Source: Fragilariopsis cylindrus CCMP1102
Lineage: Eukaryota; Bacillariophyta; Bacillariophyceae; Bacillariales; Bacillariaceae
Direction of reading: 5' to 3'
DNA length: 64,000 bases
Assembly (NCBI GenBank): GCA_900095095.1
Contig: FMBT01000409.1
Coordinates: forward strand, 62,001-126,000
The position numbers were made by a program, and so were the translations under genes. Within the stretch, counting starts at the first letter, position 1. The number at the start of each line of letters is the position of its first letter. Below are positions 43,286 through 55,088 of this stretch, in pieces. The notes under the pieces are model-generated. The model was not told the DNA's origin. It saw only the letters and a program-made list of their open reading frames with translations, and searched no databases.

Positions 43286-44000
43286 CTATAGCTTTACGTT
43301 TCGATGGGATCTTTCCTGCATCATCATTTTGTCGCCGCTGTCATCGCCGTCGTCGCTGTCATCATTGTCATCGTCACCGTTATTCATTCCACTAGAAGCG
43401 GTTCTTCGACTAATCAGTGTCGGCTCGACTTCACGAACTAAATAGTAAAGTCCTGTGGCATTCTTACGTTCTCTTTCATTTGACCATGGATATATGATGG
43501 GCAGATATGACCGAATTTTTTGTACGCCCTTTGCTTTCTAGGATTGTAGCCCAAACCGAAAGAGGAAGTGACTGACTCCTGTTACTACCACCGCTTTCAA
43601 CAATGCTACGCCTAGCATGCTTGATTCGTAATGCAAACTCTATGTCTGGGTCTAGTCTGTACAAATATTTGTCACCTAGACAGTATACCGTAATGTATGA
43701 TTCAAGAAGGCTCAACAGAGCCGCCTTCTCAATAGGATCCTCACCCAGTTTTTCCTTAATAGGGTTGCCGCATAAGTTCAAGACTTGAAGCGATTTTGTA
43801 GCAGTACGATTGTTACCACTTTGATTTTAGTATTCACCACCGACTTGACGCTTTCGACCTTGTTTTCCACTAGATCAAGGCAGAGCAAGTTAGGAATTTT
43901 TGGTTGGATCTCGAATAAAAGAGTCTGGAACATTTCTACATCCACTTTGCATGTGTTCAGTTTTTCGTTTTGCGAAATAAAAATCGAGCGAAAAGCAAGA
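43286..44000 (-). pseudogene. Leucine-rich-repeat protein fragment, frame broken
   Basis: The minus strand reads, in three successive frames: FISQNEKLNTCKVDVEMF, IQPKIPNLLCLDLVENKVES; then LNLCGNPIKEKLGEDP...LDPDIEFALRIKHARR...SLPLSVWATILE; then NERERKNATGLYYLVREVEP and an acidic tail to a TAG at 43286. The LxxLDLxxNxI pattern and the C-terminal DPDIEFALRINHA-like cap recall a family of LRR proteins frequent in pennate diatoms. Two frame changes (near 43440 and 43785) and the missing N-terminal repeats mark it as a decayed, truncated copy. Confidence 0.65.
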
Positions 44001-46722
44001 ATATACCGCTGACTCTCATATTATTTCTGCATCAAACTAAAACCGTGTGTTATTTCTCTCTCTCTGTCTCTCTAGATGCATAACCTGTGACCCTCATATC
44101 TGCATGGCAAAGTAAAAGGTACAACCTGGTGTAGTGCTACAAAGGAATATGGAAGGTAGAGTATGCACCAAGACCACCAACAAACAAGTCCCCCATTCCA
44201 TTGCAAGTGAATTGTTGCCCTTACACTTCATACTTCTTATAAAAGGGAACACATCCTACCTGGAAAAGAGAACACCTCCTCTAGAGCTCTGCTGTGAGGA
44301 GGAAAGCTCCTCATGAAAACGCAGTAATAAATGAATATGAATATAGCTTATAGCATCTATTGCAGGAACCCAACACCTTGTATAGATGAAAATTCTTATA
44401 CAGAGAGAGAAACAACATGCCTCACATGAGCAAACAGCAACCAACAGGCGGCGCGTTCCGGCCCAACGCTGTTCTATTTTGTGCGCTGTGTGACAATCTG
44501 CGGACAGACGATTTTCTAAAACGCAAGGAATCAAGTGAAGTACCAAGAATTGGGCGGATTTTTAACTGTATGGTAGCTCCTCAAACCTTCTCCAGTACCT
44601 ATTCTTAGACATTCTACACATTCCAAATTGTCGACAGGTCTAGGTAGTGTAGTCAATGACCTGGTACTTATCGAAGGAGAATTTCCCCCATATTGGGTAC
44701 ACGTCGTCAAAGTTGAAGATAATAATTAACGCGCACCTATGCAGTAAATAGAAGGAAAATTCCTTATTAACACATGACAATGGGAACTGTATTGAATCGA
44801 ACCTCCATGGATGCCGGCTTGTTTAATACAAGAGTGGGTTCAAAAGAAAGCACTTGTTACTGTTAATAGATACAAAGAAGTGCGTTTTATTTGGTCCTGT
44901 TTTAACTACTTAAACTCTCTCTTAGAAAAAGACGCACATGATCGGATTTTTCGGAAAAACGAGTCCTACATACCTGGTGATAATGGGTCCTCTCTTAATA
45001 TACCAATAACAATGAAAATTATTGCATTATCTAATATAACAGTATTAGAGACATCTGTATTAGCACTCTATCTATTAGTCCATTATTTGATTTTTAATCT
45101 TCCTCTCTTATGCACCTCTTCCTGGCGATTCGAAATTCGCCTTCCACCCATATATATTGTCATAGAATTTTCTTCAGATGACCAAATTCAACCCAAACTT
45201 TTTGCCCTTGTTAAGAGTACAGATATTTATATTTCGTCTCATAAGCTTTTGTTGAATAGATTGATACCCATGGAGGTTTGATTCAATACATTCCCATTGT
45301 CATGATAATTCCATTTCAATTCTTAATAATTTCAAAAGAATTTTCCTTGTCGCGAGGTATCGCGCATGTCCCACAAAATGCAGCGTTGAGCCGGAACACG
45401 CCAGGCATGTTCTTAGATGAAGTGACTATCTGCAGGCTCAGTTTGGACCATGCGTGTAAGATACCTCCTCCTGTTAGGAAAATTATTCCATCTGATTAAG
45501 AATTTGAATGGAATGGAAAACTATTCCATCAACATATCAATGGAAAATCCCTTGGCCATACCTCCATTTAAATCAATCTGTTTAGTGCAGACTTACCAGA
45601 CAAATTAAAGATCTCCATACACTATATAAGGAGGAAAAGTTTGAGTGCCTCACATGAGCAAACAGCAACCAACAGGCATGTTCTTAGATGAAGTGACTAT
45701 CTGCAGGCTCAATTTGGACCATGCGTGTAAGATACCTCCTCCTGTTAGGAAAATTATTCCATCTGATTAAGAATTTGAATGGAATGGAAAACTATTCCAT
45801 CAACATATCAATGGAAAATCCCTTGGCCATACCTCCATTTAAATCAATCTGTTTAGTGCAGACTTACCAGACAAATTAAAGATCTCCATACACTATATAA
45901 GGAGGAAAAGTTTGAGTGTAATTTGGTCATTTGGGGGGAATACTGCGAGGTTGGAGGAATGAGTAGGCAAACATTGAATTGCCACAAGAGGTGCATATAA
46001 TATAAGAGAGGAGGGTTCTGAAATGAATAGTATAGAGTAGACTAGACAGAGTACCCGTATAGAAGTGTCTATCATTGTTATAATAGTAATGAACCATTAG
46101 AGTGTTAGAAGGGTGACCATTATCAGTGGGTATGTTGGACTTGTTTTTTATCTTCAAAAAAATACCATGTGTCTCTAGAATTGACTCCCATCAAGTATAT
46201 AACTTATTATTTAATTATAGTAGCTGCCTCTTCGATCCTCAAAGCCTTAGAAAGACAGAAAGTCACCGGACGACCCGCCACTGTACTACGCTACTACACT
46301 GTATTGATTAAAGTAACTTCTTGGAGGGCACACAACCTCATACGATTTCTGTGCTCAACACTTATTCGATGGCAACAAGTGCACTGTCGAACTCGATGGC
46401 AATAATTACAAGTTATAAAATAAGAATGCACTGTAGAACTGAAACAATGGCAATACAAACAATACATAGCATGGCCTAAAAATAACTCCACCACTCAGTA
46501 GTTAATGATCATCTCAGGGATTTGGCAGAAAAACCCCCACCTAAATGGGGAAAATCCCATGAACAATGTTGGACTAGAAACCCAAATTTGTGCTGTTGCA
46601 ACAGCACTGATTGATTATGAATAGCCATTAACTAGCAACACCTGAATCGCGCCATGGCATCAAATGCAAGCACTAGTTAAAGAAGACTTACCATATCAGA
46701 AGCATCAATCATCTATTTAATT
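44001..46722. repeat. Gene-poor stretch with dispersed and duplicated repeats
   Basis: No gene is convincing. It holds a 271-bp tandem duplication (45403-45673 and 45674-45915). A short string CCTCACATGAGCAAACAGC occurs at 44420 and 45649. There is also a diverged inverted pair: 44960-45240 (+) against 45890-46150 (-). Frames such as 44811-45281 are explained by these repeats. Confidence 0.55.
45403..45915. repeat. 271-bp tandem duplication
   Basis: The segment starting AGGCATGTTCTTAGATGAAG at 45403 is repeated from 45674 with only a few differences, through CTATATAAGGAGGAAAAG. The second copy begins just after a copy of the CCTCACATGAGC string, which may mark the recombination point. Confidence 0.85.
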
Positions 46723-47983
46723 AGGACCTATTGCAGGACCTACTTTAGCAACTACTCGAGCACCTATTGCAGGATCTACTTTAGCGCCTACTCCAGAACC
46801 AACTGAAGCACCTACTCCAGATCCTACTGAAGCACCTATTCCAGATCCTACTGTAGCACCTACTCCAGATCCTACTCCAGAACCTACTGAAGCACCTACT
46901 CCAGATCCTACTCCATAACCTACTGAAGCGCCTACTCCAGAACCTACTGAAGCACCTACTCCAGATCCTACTTTAGCAACTTCTCGAGCACCTACTACTC
47001 CAGTACCTACTCAAGATTCTACTGTAGCGCCTACTCCAGAACCTACTGAAGCACCTACTCCAGATCCTACTATAGCGCCTACTCCAGAACCTACTACTCC
47101 AGCACCTACTCCAGAACCTACTGAAGCACCTACTCCAGATCCTACTTTAGCAACTACTGAAACACCTATTGCAGATCCTACTGTAGCACCTACTCCAGAT
47201 CCTACTTTAGCAACTACTGAAGCACCTATTGCAGATCCTACTGTAGCACCTACTCCAGAACCTACTGTAGGACCTATTGCAGGACCTACTTTAGCAACTA
47301 CTTGAGCACCTATTGCAGGACCGACTTTAGCGCCTACTCCAGAATCTCCTGAAGCACCTAATCCAGATCCTACTGTAGCACCTAATCCAGATCCTACTCC
47401 AGAACCTACTGAAGCACCTACTCCAGATCCTACTTTAGCAACTACTCGAGCACCTATTGCAGGACCTACTTTAGCGCCTACTCCAGAACCTACTGAAGCA
47501 CCTGCTCAAGATCCTACTATAGCGCCTACTCCAGAACCTACTACTCCAGCACCTACTCCAGATCCTACTGTAGCACCTACTCCAGAACCTACTGTAGTAC
47601 CTACTCCAGCACCTACTCCAGAACCTACTGAAGCACCTACTCCAGATCCTTCTTTAGCAACTACTCAAGCACCTATTCCAGATCCTACTGTAGCGCCTAC
47701 TCCAGAACCTACTGAAGCACCTACTCCAGATCCTACTGTAGCACCTACTCCAGATCCTACTCCAGAACCTACTGAAGCACCTACTCCAGATCCTACAGGT
47801 GGTGTACCAAGCTCCTCACCAAGTTTAGTCCCAAGTTCTGCTCCAACAAGTTCGTCAATCCCTACTGCTTCACCAACCGCATCTCCAACTGAGACCACCG
47901 ACCCTAGTTCTTTACCAAGCTCTCCAAGTGATGCACCAAGTTTCATCCCAAGTTCTGCTCCAACAAGTTCGTCAATCCCTACT
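46723..47983 (+). pseudogene. Inverted, decayed fragment of the giant Ser/Pro gene
   Basis: The plus strand reads about 420 residues of [14 protein letters not shown] repeats, then [16 protein letters not shown] and [18 protein letters not shown]. This is the same order found on the minus strand in exon C at about 18000-18900. At least two in-frame stops (within CCATAACC near 46916 and TTGAGC near 47303) show it is not translated through. No splice signals, signal peptide or promoter are seen. The copy lies in opposite orientation about 28 kb from its source, consistent with inverted segmental duplication. Confidence 0.8.
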
Positions 47984-50521
47984 ATTCACCTTTGAATGGA
48001 GGCTGCGCCAAGACTGACAGGGCCATATTTACTAGGAACCTTGCTACTACTTCTGTTCCTACATTACTGTAAAGGATAATCAAAAGAGGCACACCTAGCT
48101 TGTATGTGGGTCTTCTTTTAACTACCATTTGTCTTGTCGCCAGCCACGTACTTAAGTAACAGTATCACTTGCGCACGTGTGCAATTCCAGGAGTGACCTA
48201 TAAGTACGGACTTAGTCCCAAGCTGACTGTTTCCTTCAGTCGTGTTATGTTAATAGACCTTGGAAATGACGTCATCACTTCAATCACAGTTTCACTGCAC
48301 GCTTGTGCGCGATTACCAGGAGTGATCTAGAAGTACTGACAGACCGGATGTGATATAAGAAAATCCCATGGTTCCGACGAACCGCACCTCCGCTGTCGTT
48401 GCCTCTGTTAACCTCTGTTTAACTCGTACTCCGTACCGAAATACAGGACGCTGTTACAAGCTAACAACCAACCCTTTTCTCCAGTTCTTTCTACCATACT
48501 GTCCTACTAGTTGGTATCAAGGCACACAGAGTTCACCAGTCAAAACAAGGGACCGGATGACAGCGTAAACACTGTCGTGAACTTAACTCGTTGGCAAAAA
48601 AAGCGCGTGTAAAATCACGCGCTAAAACAGCCAACTAGGACAACCCCTTTTCGATTTATCGCGCGCGGAATTGTGACTCCCATCAAGTAAATAAACAGCT
48701 GCACCTCCTCTATGCCTCTGGGTGGAACATAATCTCCATCTTTCCTCCCACATGATTGTGTTATGATTAATTTACTTAAATTCCATTGTCTGTAGACTGT
48801 TCTTAATTGACCAATTGATTGATCAGTTGATCGATCAGTTGTACAAGTAGTGTTTGAAAGAATTTGCTGATGTTTTAGTATTTTTTACCGTGTGACAGTG
48901 CTTGTTGTTTTTGAGAATTTGATCTATGTTAACAAGTAACTCCTATAATGATACTGTCTTAGCACATCCCAGATCTCCTGGATGTGATTTAAAATGGACT
49001 AAGAAGTTTTGGTGAGGAGTTGTTGCTTGCATTGTTGGTGTAAGAATTCATTGAATTGGTTTCATGACACCCATTTACAGGTATAATCCACACCCTGTAT
49101 AAGATAGAATGCAAACATTGGCCACAGCACACATTCCAACAACTACTACTAAGTGAAAACATGTGCTGCAGCATGCATTGTCATTGTTGTCACAAGTATC
49201 CTAAATAGAGCATGTATTCTTACTATGAGACAAGAGATGAACTCCTAGTGCTGCTACAATAAAAACAATAGGTGATGAGTTATGCACCAGTCAATTTATG
49301 GCCATTCTCCCCAACAATAAAGAGCATCCCCTACAACCTGGTCTTTTTTCTTGAATGAGAAGGGTGTGAGAGGATTGACTGAAAAAATAAGCACACCTAC
49401 TTCTACTCATCACAAGCTTCCTTTAATATATGTGAGTAAACCTTTTCATAATGGATCATTTTTGTACCAATTTTTGTTTAGAAGAGCATATCATAGAATA
49501 TATCCAACTTATAGTTATCATGATGGCACCACAGTTGGATAGATGATAGTGATCCTCAAAATAATGTAACATAGCCTGCCTATCTAATACGACAAGATGT
49601 GTATAGCCCAGAAGGGTATGATGATACAATACCAAAGTGTGTACTGTATAGAGGAGTATGTTGGTACAATGTATGTTGAATCCATCATAGCTATGTTAGC
49701 TTGGAAGTACAATGTATACACCAGCAAGGTTACCATTGTTCATAGAACTATTAGGTTCTGCAAGCTTGCTTACTATCTTTCATAGTTCTGCAGGCTCACT
49801 ATTTTCAAAGTACATACTACTGACTCACTAGCCTTTTTTAAGGCGGTGAGGAGCGAAGCGAGCAGCTATTAAATACATAACAAGTTATTACTGTTCTGTG
49901 CATGGTTCCTTTGACAAAAGCCCGCTTCTTAAATAATAATATTTTTGTCCAACGATGAAGTCTGTCAAGCAAAAAAATGAAGCAATCATTGCCGAACGGA
50001 TACGCGTGACCACTACGGGCCTAAGCTGAAGACACGTTCCCAAGGTTTTTTCGTTACGAGTCAGATTAACTTTATTTAGAGCATAGGTTGGATAATTTGG
50101 TATTTTGTTCAAAAACCGCGTAAAAGTATACGAGCCAATTCACAAAACTTCGGATCTACTCATCCTACTGTACTGTGTAGCTGCTGTAAAACACAACCGT
50201 ATCTATTAAAGAATGAGGAAGCGGCACACATGCCAATAAACAAAGTTGTTTGTCAGCAACTGCACGTGTTGAAAAGATCAAACACAGCCAACAGGATCAC
50301 ATAATCTTCATTGGCAACTACTCTTGTGTAAAAACAAAACAGTGACCCACGAGACGAGAAAGAGTATCGGCAGTTGTACAGAGAGAGTGTGAGAGAAGAT
50401 ATTATTCTAGTGAAGATCGGCAGTAGCAAAGAAAGGGAAAGGAATTGGAAAATATAGTTGACGATCGTGCGTGAAGAATTGCTATTGCCTACTGCCTAAT
50501 ATCTCCTAATACTGTAGCAAG
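47984..50521. other. Gene-poor stretch with a hairpin and a diverged 129-bp repeat
   Basis: No gene supported; the short frames have no recognisable content. A diverged direct repeat around CCAGGAGTGA lies at 48187 and 48316. A hairpin lies at 48590-48635. The string TGACTCCCATCAAGTA near 48673 also occurs near 46184, hinting at a dispersed repeat. The last few hundred bases are the upstream region of the gene at 50522. Confidence 0.5.
48590..48635. other. 46-base two-step hairpin
   Basis: The outer stem GTTGGC/GCCAAC (6 bp) encloses an A-rich internal loop, an inner perfect stem AGCGCGTG/CACGCGCT (8 bp) and a 6-base TAAAAT loop. There is no T-run typical of Pol III ends nearby and no coding context. 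It could be an extruded palindrome, the core of a small foldback element, or a structured RNA. Confidence 0.6.
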
Positions 50522-53500
50522 ATGGACGTTGTTGATCAGAGCTCAGCTAGTGTCGACTGGCCTGAATCTGATGGATTATCAGTAGCAGTAGCAGCAGCAG
50601 CAGCAGCAGAATCTATTGTACCGGTAGTTGTAGTCACTCCAGAAAAGAACAACGACAGCATCAGCAGCAGCAGCAATACTCGCAATAACAGCAATACCAG
50701 CAAAAAGATGCTACCATCGTCGTACGATTATTATTCTGGAAGAGGAAGAGGACGACGTGGATTTCAACCACCAATAAGACAATTACCACAAAATAAAGAA
50801 AATAGTGCACTACGTAAGAACAGTAGTGTAGGACGTTTTGTAAGGCGTCAAAAGCATACTATTCGTTCTTCTGAACTCGAATCTTCTGCTTCTACTCCCG
50901 CATCTACTCTGCCTCTGCCGGTAGTACCAGCAGCAGTAGTAGCAGTAGAAGAAGAAGAGTTGGCATCAACAGAATCAGAATCTGTTGGATTAGAATTATC
51001 AGAGAGTGAGCGTGTAGATGATGAAGATGAGGATGAGGATGAAGACCTAGTAGGGGAAGATATTGGAGGAAATTTCGGTCATGATGACGACGACGACGAT
51101 AACGATAACGATGATAGAAATCAGATGATTATGAATTTCGTACCATTCGGTACTACAACTACTACAACTACTCCCCTGTCGTCCGATGATACTACCTTAT
51201 TCGGATTCAACGATTGTTTAGTTTCTCATCCAACGCCGGTAATAGAGGAAGATGACGACGAGGACGATTATTCCGAGGATGATGACAAGGATACCGTTGA
51301 CAAGATGAAGAAGAAGAAAGAAGGAACTGCGACTGCGCCTTTTAGCAATATCAAACATTTCGGTGGCGTTCCAACGATACGTAGTGTGCGTGATCCTATA
51401 GATCCTCCTTCACATAACATTTCTACTGATTCACTATTATTACCATCGATACAAAAGACATTACCATCCTATATGCTCTCAGAGGATGATGGTGACAACA
51501 ACAACACAGCTGATAATGCTATTAGTGATCGACCCTCGTCTCGACTACAATGTACTCGTGTTATTGCTGCAGTTCCAGAGGCAGCAGCTGCAGCATTAGC
51601 TCCTCCTTCACTTGACACTTCTGCTGATTCATTATATTTACCATCAATGAAAAGATTAACATCACGTGTTTATCATCGACCACATACGAATGAAACCGTT
51701 GTCGTTGGTGGTGATGTTGATGTTTATGACGAAGAACAAGAAGATTGTGATAGCAAGATGAGTGAGAATTCTACAAAAGCAAGACGAGTAGCATGGATAG
51801 CAGCACAAAATCGTAGCAGGAAATTATCACCATCATCATCGCGGCCGCCAAAATCATCAAGCAGAAGCGGTAGTAGCAGCAGTAGTAAGATGAGGAATAA
51901 TACTAAATCATCATCCAACAGACACTCAAAAAGTTCAACAGCAGGATCTATGGATAATGATTCAACGAAAAGTAGCAATTCAAATGCTATGGGACATGCT
52001 GTTAGTTTGGCATTTGATAAAATGCTCGGATTTACTCCTGCTAATCGTGTTAAAAGATACCATAATAATATGGATAATGAATACTCGTCCGATGAAGAAT
52101 CTGAAAGTATGATATTAGATATACGTGATGCATTCACTACGGCATTTGGTTGTTCAGCACCACTACCATTCTCACCAGCGTCATCCCATCACGGTCATCG
52201 TGGTAGTAATGGTAGTGTTATATCTAGTGATCGTGGTAGTAGTACTCGTGTTCGTCGTCGTCGAAATCGTATAAACGACCTACTAACGGATGATGATAGT
52301 CGTGCAACTGTTGATTCAACAGTCGTCTCATCATCCAAAAAATTGACAACACGACATGCACGATCTGATTCCGATGCAACTGCTGCATCCATTTTATCGG
52401 GTATTTCAACTTTTGATTCAACGGTGGTATCATCATCCAAAAAATTGACCACACGACATGCACGATCTGGTTCCGATGCAACCGCTGCATCCATTTTATC
52501 GGGTATTTCTGATGGTGTTGGTTCGATCTTTTCTTTTGATACGACTGATGAGTTAGCTGATTTTTCAAAAGAAACAAGTACGTCGAGGAAGGCTGCTACC
52601 ACTGCTGCGCCATCATCACTGCCGCCGTTGTCGTCGAATAATCGATCAAAACCAAATTTCAAGGTACCAGATTTTTTTGATTCTAAAATCATTCACCATT
52701 CATCGTCTTGGAATTCAATTTCATCATCAGGGAACAATCAGAAACAACCCAATGCTTTCGCTCCTGTTGATCTACTCGAAGAAGGCGATACTATGTTTGA
52801 AGAAGGTAAAGATTTATTGAAAGCAGCGAATACGAAAGTTGATGCATTGATGGAACATGCGAATACGAAAGCTGATAAATTCGCTAAGGTTACTAATACA
52901 AAAGTAGATGAGTTAATTCAACGCGTACTCGGTAGTAGGCTCAACCAAGCAGACCTTAGTTTTGGTTCAACACCATCATCAACATTAGATACGTCCGGTG
53001 AATCAACACTGAACATGAATGATTTTTTACATACTTCAAGTGAAACAACTAAAGACAGTTTGAATATGTCTGTAGGAGATGCGTCTGACACTACAAATAG
53101 ACTAGTAGGTACGCTATCAGAGTCATTGGAGGTGATATCTGAGACGGAAGCGATCCATACTACTGCAACTACAGCTAATACTACGTCAGAAGAAATCTCT
53201 GCTATGAAGACAGCAGCAAATCTCATAGAAGGAAAGCAATCCTCATCTCCGGGACAAAAGAAGGAAAGTAAATCTTTTGGAGAAAATTTTACGTGCACCA
53301 CAATCGATACTGCTAAAGCCGGTGTAAAATCATTTTCGGATAATTTCAACGTCGATATATTCGACGGCATATTCGATACTGCTAAACCCTTCGATGGCAT
53401 GTTCGATATTGCTGCTGAAGCCGTTATTTCAGAACCTGCAGCGTCACTTTCATTTTCTACAACAGAGGTTTGTGAAAAATCATCTGAGGTCGGCGTATTT

Positions 53501-54871
53501 GAGGACTTACTCGTTACTAAAGTAGATGTTACTAAAGCAGAAGCACCACGAAAACCGCTGAAAGTACGTCCATCGTCATTTACTCGAGACGCAGGTGCTC
53601 CGGATAGCGCTGTCAAATCATTAATCGGAATGTTTGATTCTACAATAAGAGAAAGAAAATCTACGCCAAATTCATCTCCGGAAAGTAACCGACGTGAAAT
53701 CTGTGAAGAAAAGAAAGAGGAGGAATGTTACGAACGAAAGAAGGAGACCGTCGAAGATCAAGATCGACCCACAGCCAAGGATGAAATCGACGTCCCTGAA
53801 TCGCAACTGGACCATAACACATCTCTCGACGTGCCACAAACTTTTTCGGAAACGAAGAAGGCTTCTAAGTTTGGTGGAGTAAGAGGTTTGATAAGCTCAT
53901 TTACAAAGAATAAGAAAGGTAATAAATCTATCGTGTCGAAGAGTCAGTCGAGTGTGAATGTAAGAACTCCGTCTTCTTCGAAGAGTTCCAGAGGTCATGC
54001 ACATTCCAAGAAGTTAGAACCGGAAATAGTGAAAAACGAATTATCTTCTTATGACAGGACAATCAAGTCGCCTTCCCTACCGGTCGCGCCTCTATCGAAT
54101 AGTCAGTCTAGTGTGAAGGAAATAACTTCCTCCGTGTCGGACAGTTCTGTAGATCACGCACCTTCGAAGAATTCGAAGAAGTTGGAGCCAGAAGGAATAC
54201 CTTCGAACGAGTTGGAACAGGTAGAAGTAAAGAAAGAACCGGCCGCACTGCTTACACCGCACGCAGATGCTGATCCAGATTTAGATCAAATTGTTTCAGA
54301 TATGGAGATCGACAGAGAAGACGATGAAAAGGTCATTGCTTCTCCATCTATCAGCATGTTGATAGTTGAATCTTCTACTACGGATCAAGATGGTAATAAT
54401 AGAGCAGATATTCCAGCCGTACCAAAAGGATTCGACGAAAGTTTTGACACGCCCGTTGATATCGAAAAGGTAGTGACCAGAACGCAGTCGAACGAAGCAT
54501 CCGAAACTGACATGATATTTGACTTCAGCGATTGTTTAGCACCTGATGAAGTAGATCTGAATGTCGACGGATGGGTGAAATTCGATGATATTAAGAACGA
54601 CAGTATGTCGCAATGCCCCAGCACTCCTGTTAGAATATTGAGTGTGGTTCCAGATACCCCGAAGACATCAAATATCGGATCGAATAGAATTAAGAAGACT
54701 ACAAGCCTAACGAATCTAGAAGAGCATCTTGAATACACAGAAAAATCACCGTTTAGTGCCCAGTTCGACGGCTTCGATCAATCAGGAGACTGGGAATCGT
54801 TTGGATTTGAGTCAAAAGGATTCAATACAAGCATATCACCACAAAAAGTATCCGCCTTTCCAACATTCTAG
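50522..54871 (+). CDS. Large Ser-rich low-complexity protein, 1449 residues, function unknown
   Basis: A single uninterrupted frame from ATG 50522 with Ala, Glu, Asp, Ser and Asn runs. There is no signal peptide or membrane helix. Around residues 595-665 a 34-residue unit (STVVSSSKKLTTRHARS, SDATAASILSGIS) occurs twice in tandem (102-bp period). Around residues 765-800 a helical repeat ANTKVDALMEHANTKADKF has an 11-residue spacing, as in amphipathic LEA- or apolipoprotein-like helices. Many SRxSS and KSSS clusters look like phosphorylation sites. The C terminus GDWESFGFESKGFN is likely a short linear motif. A scaffold role is possible; no domain is recognised. Confidence 0.65.
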   Translation: MDVVDQSSASVDWPESDGLSVAVAAAAAAESIVPVVVVTPEKNNDSISSSSNTRNNSNTSKKMLPSSYDYYSGRGRGRRGFQPPIRQLPQNKENSALRKNSSVGRFVRRQKHTIRSSELESSASTPASTLPLPVVPAAVVAVEEEELASTESESVGLELSESERVDDEDEDEDEDLVGEDIGGNFGHDDDDDDNDNDDRNQMIMNFVPFGTTTTTTTPLSSDDTTLFGFNDCLVSHPTPVIEEDDDEDDYSEDDDKDTVDKMKKKKEGTATAPFSNIKHFGGVPTIRSVRDPIDPPSHNISTDSLLLPSIQKTLPSYMLSEDDGDNNNTADNAISDRPSSRLQCTRVIAAVPEAAAAALAPPSLDTSADSLYLPSMKRLTSRVYHRPHTNETVVVGGDVDVYDEEQEDCDSKMSENSTKARRVAWIAAQNRSRKLSPSSSRPPKSSSRSGSSSSSKMRNNTKSSSNRHSKSSTAGSMDNDSTKSSNSNAMGHAVSLAFDKMLGFTPANRVKRYHNNMDNEYSSDEESESMILDIRDAFTTAFGCSAPLPFSPASSHHGHRGSNGSVISSDRGSSTRVRRRRNRINDLLTDDDSRATVDSTVVSSSKKLTTRHARSDSDATAASILSGISTFDSTVVSSSKKLTTRHARSGSDATAASILSGISDGVGSIFSFDTTDELADFSKETSTSRKAATTAAPSSLPPLSSNNRSKPNFKVPDFFDSKIIHHSSSWNSISSSGNNQKQPNAFAPVDLLEEGDTMFEEGKDLLKAANTKVDALMEHANTKADKFAKVTNTKVDELIQRVLGSRLNQADLSFGSTPSSTLDTSGESTLNMNDFLHTSSETTKDSLNMSVGDASDTTNRLVGTLSESLEVISETEAIHTTATTANTTSEEISAMKTAANLIEGKQSSSPGQKKESKSFGENFTCTTIDTAKAGVKSFSDNFNVDIFDGIFDTAKPFDGMFDIAAEAVISEPAASLSFSTTEVCEKSSEVGVFEDLLVTKVDVTKAEAPRKPLKVRPSSFTRDAGAPDSAVKSLIGMFDSTIRERKSTPNSSPESNRREICEEKKEEECYERKKETVEDQDRPTAKDEIDVPESQLDHNTSLDVPQTFSETKKASKFGGVRGLISSFTKNKKGNKSIVSKSQSSVNVRTPSSSKSSRGHAHSKKLEPEIVKNELSSYDRTIKSPSLPVAPLSNSQSSVKEITSSVSDSSVDHAPSKNSKKLEPEGIPSNELEQVEVKKEPAALLTPHADADPDLDQIVSDMEIDREDDEKVIASPSISMLIVESSTTDQDGNNRADIPAVPKGFDESFDTPVDIEKVVTRTQSNEASETDMIFDFSDCLAPDEVDLNVDGWVKFDDIKNDSMSQCPSTPVRILSVVPDTPKTSNIGSNRIKKTTSLTNLEEHLEYTEKSPFSAQFDGFDQSGDWESFGFESKGFNTSISPQKVSAFPTF

Positions 54872-55088
54872 TAGACTGCATATATACATGCACACATATA
54901 TTATTGTAACTAAGCTATTTATTATAACCATTTTTATATCTCGTCGTACCGGTATCTATTCCCCCACCTATCTGTTGAATCAAAATTGAAGTAGTTATAT
55001 TCTAGTCTTCTACTTGCGTGTGACGGGGAATGATTACTTTTGATACTATAGTTATATTAAAATGTTAATTTCATAATAGCATATCTTT

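Noticed and set aside
44811-45281. A 156-codon plus-strand ORF
   Set aside because: Most of it lies in a diverged repeat whose other copy (45890-46150, minus) has different frames; no domain or codon pattern supports a gene.
49351-49785. Two 60-codon ORFs in the gene-poor interval
   Set aside because: Random-looking composition and no splice or start context.
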